DNA of 64,000 nt. It comes from Desulfococcus multivorans. GTDB taxonomy: Bacteria > Desulfobacterota > Desulfobacteria > Desulfobacterales > Desulfococcaceae. Within the stretch, counting starts at the first letter, position 1, and the number at the start of each line of letters is the position of its first letter. Shown one piece after another: positions 24,767-33,053 of the stretch. The notes below the pieces were generated by a model that was given only the letters and a program-made list of their open reading frames with translations, made no database searches and was not told the DNA's origin. The stretch spans positions 3,135,001 through 3,199,000 of the forward strand of contig NZ_CP015381.1 in the NCBI RefSeq assembly GCF_001854245.1. The letters are read 5' to 3'. Both the position numbers and the translations under genes were made by a program.

Positions 24767-27174
24767 ACCCCAAACAACCTCCCCTTGGCCTCGTGCATCA
24801 CCGCCACCGGCTTGCCGATCTTTTTCAGCGCCGCCAGCCCGCCCGCCAGCTTGATCTCCGGCACCTCCCACAACGCCGGGGTCTCCAGGGCCTCTGTGCC
24901 GCCCTGGCTGAACTGGTGCCCAAGCCCCTTGAGTACGACGGCGGCCTTGGCGTCCATGCCGCCGAACCAGCCCGCATTGCTGGAGATGTAAAGGTTGCCC
25001 CGCTCAGTGCGTTTGAGCGCCCGGACCTTGTATCCGTGGTGGCCGAAGAAGTCGTAAAGATCGAAGTCGGTCATCTGGTCGATCTCGCGGATCACCTCGG
25101 GGCTGAAGTTGTCGCCCAACAGGTGATTGATCAGGCTGCGGCGCTTCTGGGTCTCGATCCAGAGTTGCCGGAACTCATCGAGGTTGTGGGCCTCGGAGAC
25201 CACCCGCTGGATTACCTCGCGGCGGTACTCGTCCACCGGAATCGGCGTGTCGCGACCGCCCCTGCTGGTGAGGATGAAGCGGCCTTGGGGGGTAACGGTC
25301 ACCCAATGACCGCCCATCTCGGCAACGCTGGGCGGTTCGGGCGGCGGCCATGGCGGGTCGACAATAATCCCGCCATCATCCCCCCCATCTCCACCACCAC
25401 GAGGACGCGGCGGCTTGGTAATGAAATCGGTGCCGAACAGGTTGGTAACGTCGGTGTAATCGTAGAGCCAGAACTTGTACTTCTGCGTCTCTTCGTGGAT
25501 GCGGGTGCCGCGCCCCACCATCTGGTAGAACTTGATGGGTGATTGCAGGTAGCGAAAGAAGACCACGGCATTGAGGCGTTCGATATCGACCCCCGCCTCC
25601 AGCAGGTCCACGGTGCAGGCGATAAAGGCGCGTTCGCCGGAGCCCCGCATGGGCTCGATCATGTCCGCGCCGTTGTTCGGCCCGCCCATGCACTTGAAGG
25701 CGTAGTGGTCCTTGGGCGTCTGGTTGTGCTCTTTGCACCAGCGGGCATAGAGGTTGTTCATCTGCATGGCCACCCGGTCGGCGTGGATCTCGCGATTACA
25801 GAAGATGATCACCTTCTGTTCCGGGCCGCCGTTGGCGCAGAGCAGCCGAAACAGATCCTCGCACATGGTGGGGGTGCGCAGTTCGATGAACAGCTCGTCG
25901 TCGAAATCCTTGCCGGTGTATTCGTCCTTGGTGAGATCAGCCTCGGTAAGCGGCTTGCCGGTACGAATATCCTTCACGGCTGCCTTGAGGATCTCCTCTT
26001 TGGTAAAGACACGCTTGTCGATGTCGGCCTTGCGCTTGACGATCTCGCAGGCGGCCAGATAGCCATCCTCCTGGGCCTGAATGAGGGTGTATTCATAGAC
26101 CGGCTCGCCGAAATACTTGTGGTTGTTGGCGGTGATCTCCTGATCCTCGGCGGTGGCGTGTTTTGATTCCTGCAGCTTGCGCGGCGTGGCGGTCAGGCCG
26201 ATGTGGATGGCGCCTCCGTTGCGTTTGAGCACCTCGGACCACTTGCCCCACGCAGAACGGTGGCACTCGTCGATGATGATGACGGAAAAGGCATCCTCGC
26301 CGTAATGTTGGGACAAAAAGCTGGCAAAGCCGTCGTCCTCGTCGTCCAGACCCAAGGTCTGATAGGTGGCGATATGAATGCGGGCGTTGGCGGCGGCGTT
26401 ACCGCCTTTTTCGGTCTTGACGATGCGAACGTTGTCGCCGAAGGCGGCCTTGAGCTTGGTATAGGCCTGCTCGCGCAGCTCGTCGCGGTCGCAGAGAAAG
26501 AGCGCCGGTTTTGGCAGTTGCCCGGCCTGCCCCAGCCGCCAGAGCAGGTTGGTGGCGATGATGGTCTTGCCCGAACCGGTGGCAAGCGTCAGCAGCACCC
26601 GGGCCGTTTCACCCTGTTGGCGGCAGCGGATGATCTTCTCAAAGGCGGCGCGAATGGCGGCGTCCTGATAGTAGCGGGTCAGCGACCAGGCCGGGCTGTC
26701 GGCCTGAAAGAGCATGGCCGCCTCGGGCTTGCTGATGTCGATACCGGTATTCTTCGCATAGCGAGCGGTCAGATCCAGGTGCGGCGGAAAATTGGAAAAG
26801 GGAAACGGCCCGCCCTGCAGGTTGGTGAAGTAGTCGAATTCGCCGTAGAAATGGCCGTTGGTGGCGAAGACATATTTCACCTCGAAGCGCCGGCAATCGG
26901 CATACCCCTTGGCCTGCTGCATGCCCTTGAGGGGGTCTTCCGTCTCTTTCTTGGCTTCGAGCACGCCGACGGGCAAGGCTTTCGGCATGTCGCCCACCTG
27001 TACGCAGAGCAGATAATCGGTGCGGCCTGACCCCTTGCGACGGCGGCCTTTCGGGCCGGTCGGTTCGACCGGAGCGGGGGTTTCCATCTTGATCCATTGG
27101 TGATCGTTATACCCCCTATCCCGTAATACGGGATCGATCAGAAAGAACCGGGTTTCCTGTTCGTTGTAGCTCAT
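24763..27174 (-). CDS. hsdR: Type I restriction enzyme endonuclease/translocase subunit
   Basis: DNA-translocating endonuclease of 803 residues, of the shorter EcoEI-like type. An N-terminal nuclease region includes the PD-(E/D)xK-like pattern ending GVLEAKKE (about 70-80). The SF2 motor has LATGSGKT (Walker A, about 195), IIIDECHRS (DEAD-like, about 300) and later helicase motifs VIIFCNREIHAD and VGRGTRIHEE. It overlaps the upstream HTH gene and downstream hsdS by four bases each. No break seen. Confidence 0.93.
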   Translation of the reverse strand: MSYNEQETRFFLIDPVLRDRGYNDHQWIKMETPAPVEPTGPKGRRRKGSGRTDYLLCVQVGDMPKALPVGVLEAKKETEDPLKGMQQAKGYADCRRFEVKYVFATNGHFYGEFDYFTNLQGGPFPFSNFPPHLDLTARYAKNTGIDISKPEAAMLFQADSPAWSLTRYYQDAAIRAAFEKIIRCRQQGETARVLLTLATGSGKTIIATNLLWRLGQAGQLPKPALFLCDRDELREQAYTKLKAAFGDNVRIVKTEKGGNAAANARIHIATYQTLGLDDEDDGFASFLSQHYGEDAFSVIIIDECHRSAWGKWSEVLKRNGGAIHIGLTATPRKLQESKHATAEDQEITANNHKYFGEPVYEYTLIQAQEDGYLAACEIVKRKADIDKRVFTKEEILKAAVKDIRTGKPLTEADLTKDEYTGKDFDDELFIELRTPTMCEDLFRLLCANGGPEQKVIIFCNREIHADRVAMQMNNLYARWCKEHNQTPKDHYAFKCMGGPNNGADMIEPMRGSGERAFIACTVDLLEAGVDIERLNAVVFFRYLQSPIKFYQMVGRGTRIHEETQKYKFWLYDYTDVTNLFGTDFITKPPRPRGGGDGGDDGGIIVDPPWPPPEPPSVAEMGGHWVTVTPQGRFILTSRGGRDTPIPVDEYRREVIQRVVSEAHNLDEFRQLWIETQKRRSLINHLLGDNFSPEVIREIDQMTDFDLYDFFGHHGYKVRALKRTERGNLYISSNAGWFGGMDAKAAVVLKGLGHQFSQGGTEALETPALWEVPEIKLAGGLAALKKIGKPVAVMHEAKGRLFGV

Positions 27175-27380
27175 GGTTTTCCCGCCCCCGGTCCAAGTTT
27201 AGCTGCTCCGCCGGATTCGATCCATGCATCCACCTGGCTTTTCTTGAACTTCCACAAGCGACCCATGCGGTGCGCGGGCATGGCATGCCTGTCGATCCAC
27301 TTGTACACGGTGTCATTGCTGACCCCGAGGTACTTGCAGATCTCGGTTATCGACAACCAGCGGTCTTCCATCTCGTTCAT
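27171..27380 (-). CDS. Excisionase-like HTH regulator of the hsd operon, 69 aa
   Basis: MNEMEDRWLSITEICKYLGVSNDTVYKWIDRHAMPAHRMGRLWKFKKSQVDAWI is a textbook MerR/excisionase-type helix-turn-helix (pfam HTH_17 pattern). Such proteins often precede hsdR and are thought to control the operon. The ATG at 27380 has GGAG about eight bases upstream; the frame is open further upstream but that part overlaps the promoter region. Its stop overlaps the hsdR start (ATGA). Confidence 0.85.
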   Translation of the reverse strand: MNEMEDRWLSITEICKYLGVSNDTVYKWIDRHAMPAHRMGRLWKFKKSQVDAWIESGGAAKLGPGAGKP

Positions 27381-27478
27381 GCTCAAAACTCCACGGGCGT
27401 TTTGGTTTGCGGCCACGTCCGCCAGAGGCGAAACGGGAGAGTGCTGGACGCACCCTTCCCATGTTAAAAACTTCCTTA

Positions 27479-27508
27479 AATATACATAGGCTATTCGTGC
27501 GAAGTCAA
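27479..27508 (-). promoter_or_regulatory. Sigma-70 promoter of the hsd operon
   Basis: On the minus strand TTGACT (27508-27503), an 18-base spacer and TATATT (27484-27479). It lies about 100 bases upstream of the HTH regulator start and points into the operon. Confidence 0.7.
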
Positions 27509-27774
27509 ACGATCTTTGCCGATTTAAGCCGAAATTATGCGAACGCAATCGACGCCATAGGTCATGAGCCAGCTTAGTCGATTGATCGGTGAGAGATGGG
27601 GGGTATGACGGATTTCCCGAAACGGGGAGTGATCGGAGCGGCAGCGCCGACACCGTTCGCCGATAATGTAAGCTGATTTTTTCAGCAAGCCCTGCATATA
27701 TGGTCGGCGTTAGTCGGTATTGCCGAAAAACGGGGTTCCTATAAACAGGCTATCGCTTGGATAAAATCGCAATA

Positions 27775-27795
27775 GTGGTACTGTGGTGGTACAGA
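27775..27795 (+). repeat. Arm-type repeat at the right end
   Basis: Twenty of 21 bases match 11027-11047 in the same orientation (tandem GTGGTACTG and GTGGTACAG units). It lies 14 bases from the right core repeat. In the excised circle the two arm repeats would flank the core. Confidence 0.55.
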
Positions 27796-27808
27796 TAGCC
27801 GGAAAAAG

Positions 27809-27900
27809 AAAAAGGGCTACGGCGCATTTTCCGTAACCCTTTGAATTTGTTTGGCTGAGGGACTAGGATTCGAACCTAGGTTAACGGGGCCAGAACCCGT
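27809..27900. repeat. attR: right copy of the 92-bp direct repeat
   Basis: Matches 10831-10922 with one mismatch. It supplies the 3' portion of the intact tRNA-Gln gene and its terminator, so insertion leaves a working tRNA. Confidence 0.93.
27811..27842 (-). terminator. Terminator of tRNA-Gln
   Basis: On the minus strand AAAGGGTTACGG and CCGTAGCCCTTT form a 12-bp stem (one mismatch) followed by TTCTTTTTCC. It begins nine bases after the encoded CCA. Confidence 0.8.
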
Positions 27901-27925
27901 CGTCCTGCCACTAGACGATCCCTCA
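27852..27925 (-). tRNA. tRNA-Gln, anticodon CTG
   Basis: Seventy-four bases including encoded CCA. The acceptor stem pairs TGAGGGA with TCCCTCA, the anticodon stem ACGGG with CCCGT around loop TTCTGGC (anticodon at 27893-27891), and the T arm contains GGTTCGAATCC. Integration site of the element. It lies 55 bases downstream of gltX on the same strand, so the two may share a transcript. Confidence 0.95.
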
Positions 27926-27980
27926 TCAAAAAGACCCGCTTTGTCTATACAAAAATCTGAAAAAAGTCAAGGCAAAAAAA

Positions 27981-29387
27981 TCATTTTTTTTCCGTGATCG
28001 CACTGACTGCGGCCTCAAGCCGCTGGATCACGACAGTTTTTCCCAGAATCCCGATCACCTCGAAGATGCCGGGGCTGGCTGTTCTGCCCGTCAGGGCGAG
28101 ACGCACCGGCTGGGCAATCTTCCCTAATTTGAGGCCGGTGTTTTCCATGACCTTCAAGAACGCGCCCTCCAACGCTTTTTCAGAAAAGTCGTCAGTCGCT
28201 TTCAACTCCCGGATCAGTTGTTGCAGGGGGGCGACGGCCTCCGTCTTGAAGAATTTCTTTGCCGCCGTTTCGTCCCAGGCGATGGTGTCCTGATAATAGA
28301 ACATGGCCGCGTCGGCCATCTCCACCAATGTTTTGCATCGTGCGTTCAGGGATCGGATAACATCGGCGAGATATCGCGCGTCATCTGCGGCGATCCCTCT
28401 TTCCACCATGAAAGGCCGCAGATGGGGTGCCAGTTCCTCAGGCGGCGTGGCTTTGATGTGGTCCGCGTTGAGGGCCGTCAACTTTTCCGGATCAAACACG
28501 CCGGCGGATTTACCGATGTTTTCCAGATTGAACTTCTCGAACAGTTCTTTCCGGGTAAAAAATTCCTGATCCCCGAATGACCAACCCAGGCGTACAAGAT
28601 AGTTGATGAGCGCATCCGGCAAAAATCCCATATTGCGATATTCGGTTACCGACATGGCACCGTGCCGCTTGCTCAGTCGGGTCTTGTCCTTTCCCAACAC
28701 CATCGGCACATGGGCGAATACCGGCAGCTCGGCACCCAGGGCTTTATACAGGAGAATCTGCTTGGGCGTGTTGCTGACATGGTCATCCCCCCGAATGATG
28801 GTATTGATGCCCATGGTGATATCGTCAACGACCACGACAAAATTATAGGTAGGCGTACCATCGCCCCGAGCAATGATAAAATCGTCCAGGTCCGCATTCT
28901 GAAAAACGATATTCCCTTTGACCTTGTCTTCGATGATCGTCGTGCCGGTCAAAGGCGTCTTGAATCGAACCACGGTCTTGCCGCCGCCGGTCAGCCCTTT
29001 TTCCCGGCAGGTACCGTCGTATTTCGCCTTTCCGCCGGCCGCCAGCCCTCTCTTGCGCATCTCTTCGACCTTCTCCGGCGGACAATCGCAGTAGTAGGCA
29101 TGCCCTGAGGCAAGAAGCTTCGTCACATATTCCTTATATATGTCAAACCGATCCGACTGGAAATAGGGTCCTTCGTCCCAGTCGATCTGAAGCCATTTCA
29201 GCGCCTCGAAAATGGCATCCACCGATGCCTGGGTCGACCGCTGAAGGTCTGTATCTTCGATCCTGAGGATAAAGCGACCTCCGGTTCGACGTGCATAGAG
29301 CCAGTTGAAAAGCGCTGTTCGCGCACCCCCCACATGGAGATATCCTGTGGGGCTTGGGGGAAATCGCGTAACAACCTCTTTGTTCAT
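27981..29387 (-). CDS. gltX: Glutamyl-tRNA synthetase
   Basis: Class I aminoacyl-tRNA synthetase of 468 residues that charges tRNA-Glu. The HIGH-type motif is PPSPTGYLHVGGART (about 10-24), followed by a zinc-site-like YYCDCPPEK (about 100), and the KMSKS-equivalent is KTRLSKRHGA (about 240). In bacteria with GatCAB rather than GlnRS, this enzyme also charges tRNA-Gln; whether that holds here cannot be read from the window, though the neighbouring gene is a tRNA-Gln. Confidence 0.95.
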   Translation of the reverse strand: MNKEVVTRFPPSPTGYLHVGGARTALFNWLYARRTGGRFILRIEDTDLQRSTQASVDAIFEALKWLQIDWDEGPYFQSDRFDIYKEYVTKLLASGHAYYCDCPPEKVEEMRKRGLAAGGKAKYDGTCREKGLTGGGKTVVRFKTPLTGTTIIEDKVKGNIVFQNADLDDFIIARGDGTPTYNFVVVVDDITMGINTIIRGDDHVSNTPKQILLYKALGAELPVFAHVPMVLGKDKTRLSKRHGAMSVTEYRNMGFLPDALINYLVRLGWSFGDQEFFTRKELFEKFNLENIGKSAGVFDPEKLTALNADHIKATPPEELAPHLRPFMVERGIAADDARYLADVIRSLNARCKTLVEMADAAMFYYQDTIAWDETAAKKFFKTEAVAPLQQLIRELKATDDFSEKALEGAFLKVMENTGLKLGKIAQPVRLALTGRTASPGIFEVIGILGKTVVIQRLEAAVSAITEKK

Positions 29388-29597
29388 CTTTCACCTCTCG
29401 CCTGTCCACCGATGGGGGGGACTGGAATGACTTAATAGACCTGGATTAGTATTAGCTATTAGTAATAAAGGCTCTCTTGGTGCGGCCGGATGGTCTTCCC
29501 GATGTCGGATCGACCCGATGTACCGTTTACAACAAAAAAAAGTCCCGATCAGAACGCCGCTTCAGGACCTTCTAAAAACACTCGCACATATTTAACA

Positions 29598-29836
29598 TTC
29601 AACTTTCGACTTTCAGACGATGACCGAAAGGAGGTGCTGGGAGGATACGGATCGCGCCCCTTCAGCGGTGAGTTTTAGTGCCGCTTAAGCGCAGCGGAGG
29701 ATCAGCGGCCCGGACTGTTTGAGCGCAAGCGAGTTTCCGGGCCGCCCGGAGCAAGCTTTAGCGGCACTTGAACGAAATCGCGCGGGGCGTGGGCCGTGTC
29801 CTCCCGGCACCGGCTTATGAAAGTCGAAAGTTGAGT
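29598..29836. repeat. Dispersed repeat, copy B: about 240 bp with inverted ends
   Basis: Left end TTCAACTTTCGACTTTCAG (29598-29616) and right end TGAAAGTCGAAAGTTGA (29818-29834) are inverted copies of each other. Inside lie GGTGCTGGGAGG, TTCAGCGGTGAGTTTTAGTG and, toward the right, inverted counterparts (GGGCCGCCCGG, CCTCCCGGCACC). It has no coding capacity. The form is that of a MITE-like or long palindromic intergenic repeat. The rest of 29388-30053 holds no gene. Confidence 0.75.
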
Positions 29837-29954
29837 TCAACAAATTATCGGGATCGGCTTCAAAACATCTCCGGCACAGTTTTACCGGATCGACTCCATA
29901 ACATATCGCCGGCATCAGCACAAGAGTCCACCCTAAAAAATATCATGAAAATTC

Positions 29955-29983
29955 TTGACAATCCCATGTATTTCAATTACTAG
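29955..29983 (+). promoter_or_regulatory. Possible promoter of rpmF and the fatty-acid genes
   Basis: TTGACA at 29955-29960 is followed at 17 bases by TACTAG (29978-29983), a weak -10. It is about 70 bases before rpmF, whose start has TAGGAG. Confidence 0.4.
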
Positions 29984-30053
29984 AAGCAGGATTCTGATTA
30001 GGCGTTGGACAGATAAAATAATAAAATAATTAAAATAAGTTAGGAGATTACTA

Positions 30054-30236
30054 ATGGCTGTACCCAAGCGAAAAACATCCAAGTCAAAACGGGATAAACG
30101 AAGAACGCACGACAAGATCAGCGGGCCTGAACTGACGACATGCCCCGAATGCAACGAAGCCAGGCTGCCCCATCATGCCTGTCCCGAATGTGGCGCTTAT
30201 AAGAGCCTGAACGTACTGGAAAAAGAAGTGGATTAA
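30054..30236 (+). CDS. rpmF: Ribosomal protein L32
   Basis: Sixty-residue component of the large ribosomal subunit. It begins MAVPKRKTSKSKRDKRR, a typical L32 start, and has the zinc-binding CPEC (residues 31-34) and CPEC (44-47) pairs, so it is the zinc-containing form. The gene leads a cluster of fatty-acid genes, as in many bacteria, but the usual next genes plsX and fabH are absent. Confidence 0.96.
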   Translation: MAVPKRKTSKSKRDKRRTHDKISGPELTTCPECNEARLPHHACPECGAYKSLNVLEKEVD

Positions 30237-30255
30237 AAAAAGGGATAAGGGATCT

Positions 30256-31923
30256 ATGTCTTTAGAGAACACCCCGGAGGCCGGCGGTCTGATCGGTTTG
30301 GATGAAGAATCCCGCCAGATGATTGTGGAAACCGTTCAGCAGCTGAAGAAACGGCTTCTGACCAAGGAAAAAATACTTGAGTTCGATAAAAAGGAGATCT
30401 TCCCCGAGGCGGTAATCCGGGAGATGCTCGGTCCGGATATCGGCCTGCAACTTCTGTTTATTCCCGAGGAATACGGCGGCATGGGCGGCGGCGCCTGGGA
30501 CTGCCATGTGGTCATCAGCGAAATGTGCAAGATATGCCTGGGCGTCGGCACGGGGTTTTTCGCCATTCAGCTGGGCGCGGACCCGATCCTGGTGGGCGCC
30601 ACCCCTGAACAGAAGGAAAAATGGCTTGGCGCCATCGCCGCGGGCGACGCCCTGGTGGCTTACGCCGTGACCGAACCCAACGCCGGCAGCAATCTTGCCG
30701 CCCTCAAAACCAAGGCCGAGCCGGTAACGGGAGAAAACGGAGAGATCACGGGCTATCGCATCAACGGCAACAAGCAATTCATCTCCACGGGCGGCTATGC
30801 TGATTTTATCACCGTTCTGGCCAATACGCCGGAAGGGCCTAGCTTTTTCGTCGTCGAAAAAGGCACCCCAGGATACGCCCCCGGCAAGGGAGAGGAAAAG
30901 CACGGAATCCGTGCATCCAACACCTCCCCGCTTTCGTTCACGGACGTTTTCGTACCCGTGGAGAATCTCATCGGCGGTGTTCCCGGCCAGGGATTGAAGC
31001 AGGCCAACATGGTTTTCGGATACACACGCCTCATGGTGGCATCCATGGCCATGGGCGCGGCCCAGGCGGCCATGGAAATCGCTATCCCTTACGCCAGGGA
31101 GAGGGTTCAATTCGGCTCGCCCCTCGCTGAAAAGCAAGGATACACCCACAAGCTGATCGTTCCCAATGCCGTGCGTCTCGAGGCGGCGGGCGCCTATATC
31201 GAGGAGACGGCCTGCCGGCTCGACTCGGGTGAGCAGGATCTCCAGGTGGAGGGCTCCATTGGGAAACTGTTCACCACCGAAGCGGCCAACCGGGCGGCGG
31301 ACAACTGCATGCAAGCCCTGGGCGGATACGGCTACATCGCCGAGTACGAAGTGGAAAAGATCAGACGGGATGTCCGGATCACCAGCATCTACGAAGGCAC
31401 GAGCGAGATCCAGCAGAGCATCATCAGCACCTTCCGCTGGAAAACGACCCGAAAGACCAAAGGAGCCTTCTACCAGTCCATCGCATCGGAAATGGCGGCG
31501 ATCGACGAGAGGGTCAGGGATGTCGGCTGCCGTTTCTACGGCATATCCGCTCAGGTGCTGAACGCATTGATCAACCGTGTTCATGAAAACCGCCTGACCA
31601 AGCAACAGACGGTCATGTTCGCCCTGGCGGACATGATGACGCATGTGGAAGTCGGCGCCGCCATGGGGCGAAAAACGGTTCGGCTCGCCGATAACGGCGA
31701 TTCCCGCGCGGAACACTTCAAGGCCATGTCTCGAATTTTCGCGGCCGAGGTGTCGGAGTTAATCACCCAAAACAGCCTCAGAATTTTGAAGGGTACCGGT
31801 GCCTTTACGCCGGAAGCGGTCGAAGATTTCATCGCCGTGACGGACATGAACAAGTTGGCCCAGAGTTACCACAACATCATCGGGGATATGGACCGGGTCG
31901 CGGATACCCTGTTTGCGAGGTAA
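30256..31923 (+). CDS. Acyl-CoA dehydrogenase family protein, 555 aa
   Basis: FAD-dependent flavoenzyme that oxidises the alpha-beta bond of an acyl thioester and hands electrons to ETF. The core has VTEPNAGSNLAALKTKA (FAD/substrate site), GYGYIAEYEVEKIRRD and IYEGTSEIQQ (catalytic base Glu in the short/medium-chain position). At 555 residues it exceeds the usual 380 by about 150, all in a helical C-terminal extension. It is sandwiched between rpmF and fabG (two-base gap), so an unusual role linked to fatty-acid synthesis or an acyl-ACP substrate cannot be excluded. Confidence 0.88.
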   Translation: MSLENTPEAGGLIGLDEESRQMIVETVQQLKKRLLTKEKILEFDKKEIFPEAVIREMLGPDIGLQLLFIPEEYGGMGGGAWDCHVVISEMCKICLGVGTGFFAIQLGADPILVGATPEQKEKWLGAIAAGDALVAYAVTEPNAGSNLAALKTKAEPVTGENGEITGYRINGNKQFISTGGYADFITVLANTPEGPSFFVVEKGTPGYAPGKGEEKHGIRASNTSPLSFTDVFVPVENLIGGVPGQGLKQANMVFGYTRLMVASMAMGAAQAAMEIAIPYARERVQFGSPLAEKQGYTHKLIVPNAVRLEAAGAYIEETACRLDSGEQDLQVEGSIGKLFTTEAANRAADNCMQALGGYGYIAEYEVEKIRRDVRITSIYEGTSEIQQSIISTFRWKTTRKTKGAFYQSIASEMAAIDERVRDVGCRFYGISAQVLNALINRVHENRLTKQQTVMFALADMMTHVEVGAAMGRKTVRLADNGDSRAEHFKAMSRIFAAEVSELITQNSLRILKGTGAFTPEAVEDFIAVTDMNKLAQSYHNIIGDMDRVADTLFAR

Positions 31924-31925
31924 AC

Positions 31926-32672
31926 ATGTCGGAACAGCAAGATACGACCATCGTCGTCACCGGCGGTTCCAAGGGCATCGGCCGGGCCGTATGCGAGGCT
32001 TTTGCCGGTCCCGGAACGCGGGTCTATTTTAACTATGCCGCGGATACGGCCGGCGCCGAAGAGACGGAACGCCGTATCACCGAAGCCGGAGGCAGAGGCA
32101 AGGGCGTCCGGGTGGATGTATCGTCCGAGAGCGACGTCAAAGCATTTCTGGACGGCGTGATCAAAGAAACCGGCCGACTCGACGTTCTCGTCAATAACGC
32201 GGGCATTACCCGTGACGGCTTGATCGTCCGCATGAAAACAGCCGACTGGGACGCCGTCATGGACGTCAATCTCAAGGGAGCGTTTCACGCTTCCAAAATC
32301 GCGGCCAAAACCATGCTCAAACAACGAAGCGGCAGAATTATCAATATTTCCTCCGTCGTCGGCGCATCGGGAAACCCGGGTCAAGCCAACTATGTCGCTG
32401 CTAAGGCAGGCCTCATCGGTCTGACCAAAGCCCTGGCAAAGGAGCTGGCATCTCGAGGCATCACCGTAAACGCGGTGGCGCCCGGCTATGTCGAAACCGA
32501 CATGACCGCTGCGATGACGGACGCGCAACGAGAGGCCATGGTGGCCCAGATCCCTCTCGGCCGACCCGGCACGGCTCGTGAAATTGCGGCGGCCGTCCAG
32601 TTTCTGGCATCCGATGAAGCAGCCTATATCACGGGACACGTGCTCCACGTGAACGGCGGAATGTATATGTAA
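31926..32672 (+). CDS. fabG: 3-oxoacyl-ACP reductase
   Basis: NADPH-dependent short-chain dehydrogenase that reduces 3-oxoacyl-ACP. The 248 residues contain the nucleotide loop [11 protein letters not shown] (near 12), [11 protein letters not shown] (near 90) and the catalytic S-Y-K set: [23 protein letters not shown] (Y near 155, K near 159). The C-terminus ends with the dimer motif [11 protein letters not shown]. acpP follows after 25 bases. Confidence 0.93.
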   Translation: MSEQQDTTIVVTGGSKGIGRAVCEAFAGPGTRVYFNYAADTAGAEETERRITEAGGRGKGVRVDVSSESDVKAFLDGVIKETGRLDVLVNNAGITRDGLIVRMKTADWDAVMDVNLKGAFHASKIAAKTMLKQRSGRIINISSVVGASGNPGQANYVAAKAGLIGLTKALAKELASRGITVNAVAPGYVETDMTAAMTDAQREAMVAQIPLGRPGTAREIAAAVQFLASDEAAYITGHVLHVNGGMYM

Positions 32673-32697
32673 GCAAACAATAACAGGAGTTATAGTT

Positions 32698-32940
32698 ATG
32701 ACCGATATCGATAAGATTCAAGAAAAAGTAAAAAAGATTATTGCGGAAAAACTGAGCGTAGACATCGACGAAGTGATTCCCGAGGCTGCCTTTGTGGACG
32801 ATCTCGGTGCCGACTCTCTGGACCTGGTGGAGTTGATCATGTCCATGGAGGAAGAGTTCGACATTGAAATCTCGGACGAAGATTCCGAAAAAATGGTGAA
32901 GGTTCAGGACGCATTCGACTACATCGCCAAGAATTCCTGA
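32698..32940 (+). CDS. acpP: Acyl carrier protein
   Basis: Eighty-residue acidic helical carrier. The phosphopantetheine attachment serine is in [11 protein letters not shown] (Ser near residue 39). Strong AGGAGTTATAGTT ribosome-binding site. It lies between fabG and fabF, the common arrangement. It carries intermediates between fatty-acid synthase enzymes. Confidence 0.97.
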   Translation: MTDIDKIQEKVKKIIAEKLSVDIDEVIPEAAFVDDLGADSLDLVELIMSMEEEFDIEISDEDSEKMVKVQDAFDYIAKNS

Positions 32941-33053
32941 TCATATTTCAGTATCGCCCATAAACGGTCGATTCGTTCGGGTTTCAAGCGTCGGAAAGAC
33001 ACCGGTGTTTGAAGCCTGAACCTTTGCCGCTGTTTTTGGAAAGGGAGGGTCTT

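Larger units (their letters stand above)
10923..27900. mobile_element. Integrative element in tRNA-Gln, about 17 kb
   Basis: Bounded by the 92-bp repeat at 10831-10922 and 27809-27900. A tyrosine integrase is the first gene inside the left end, and the right copy completes a functional tRNA-Gln, the standard signature of tRNA-targeted integration. Contents: integrase, small regulators, a DUF3987 P-loop protein, a CHC2/Toprim primase, two repeat clusters, an IS91-type insertion, a secreted cysteine-rich peptide, a Fic remnant and a type I restriction-modification operon. No capsid, portal, terminase, conjugation or relaxase genes were seen apart from the IS91 transposase, so it would depend on a helper or another route for transfer. 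Confidence 0.92.

Noticed and set aside
27381-27653. N-terminal extension of the hsd HTH regulator
   Set aside because: The extra 91 codons cover the promoter and do not resemble protein; the ATG at 27380 has its own ribosome-binding site.
30262-31716. Long open frame antisense to the acyl-CoA dehydrogenase
   Set aside because: A codon-bias shadow of the sense gene; no domain and no start signal.
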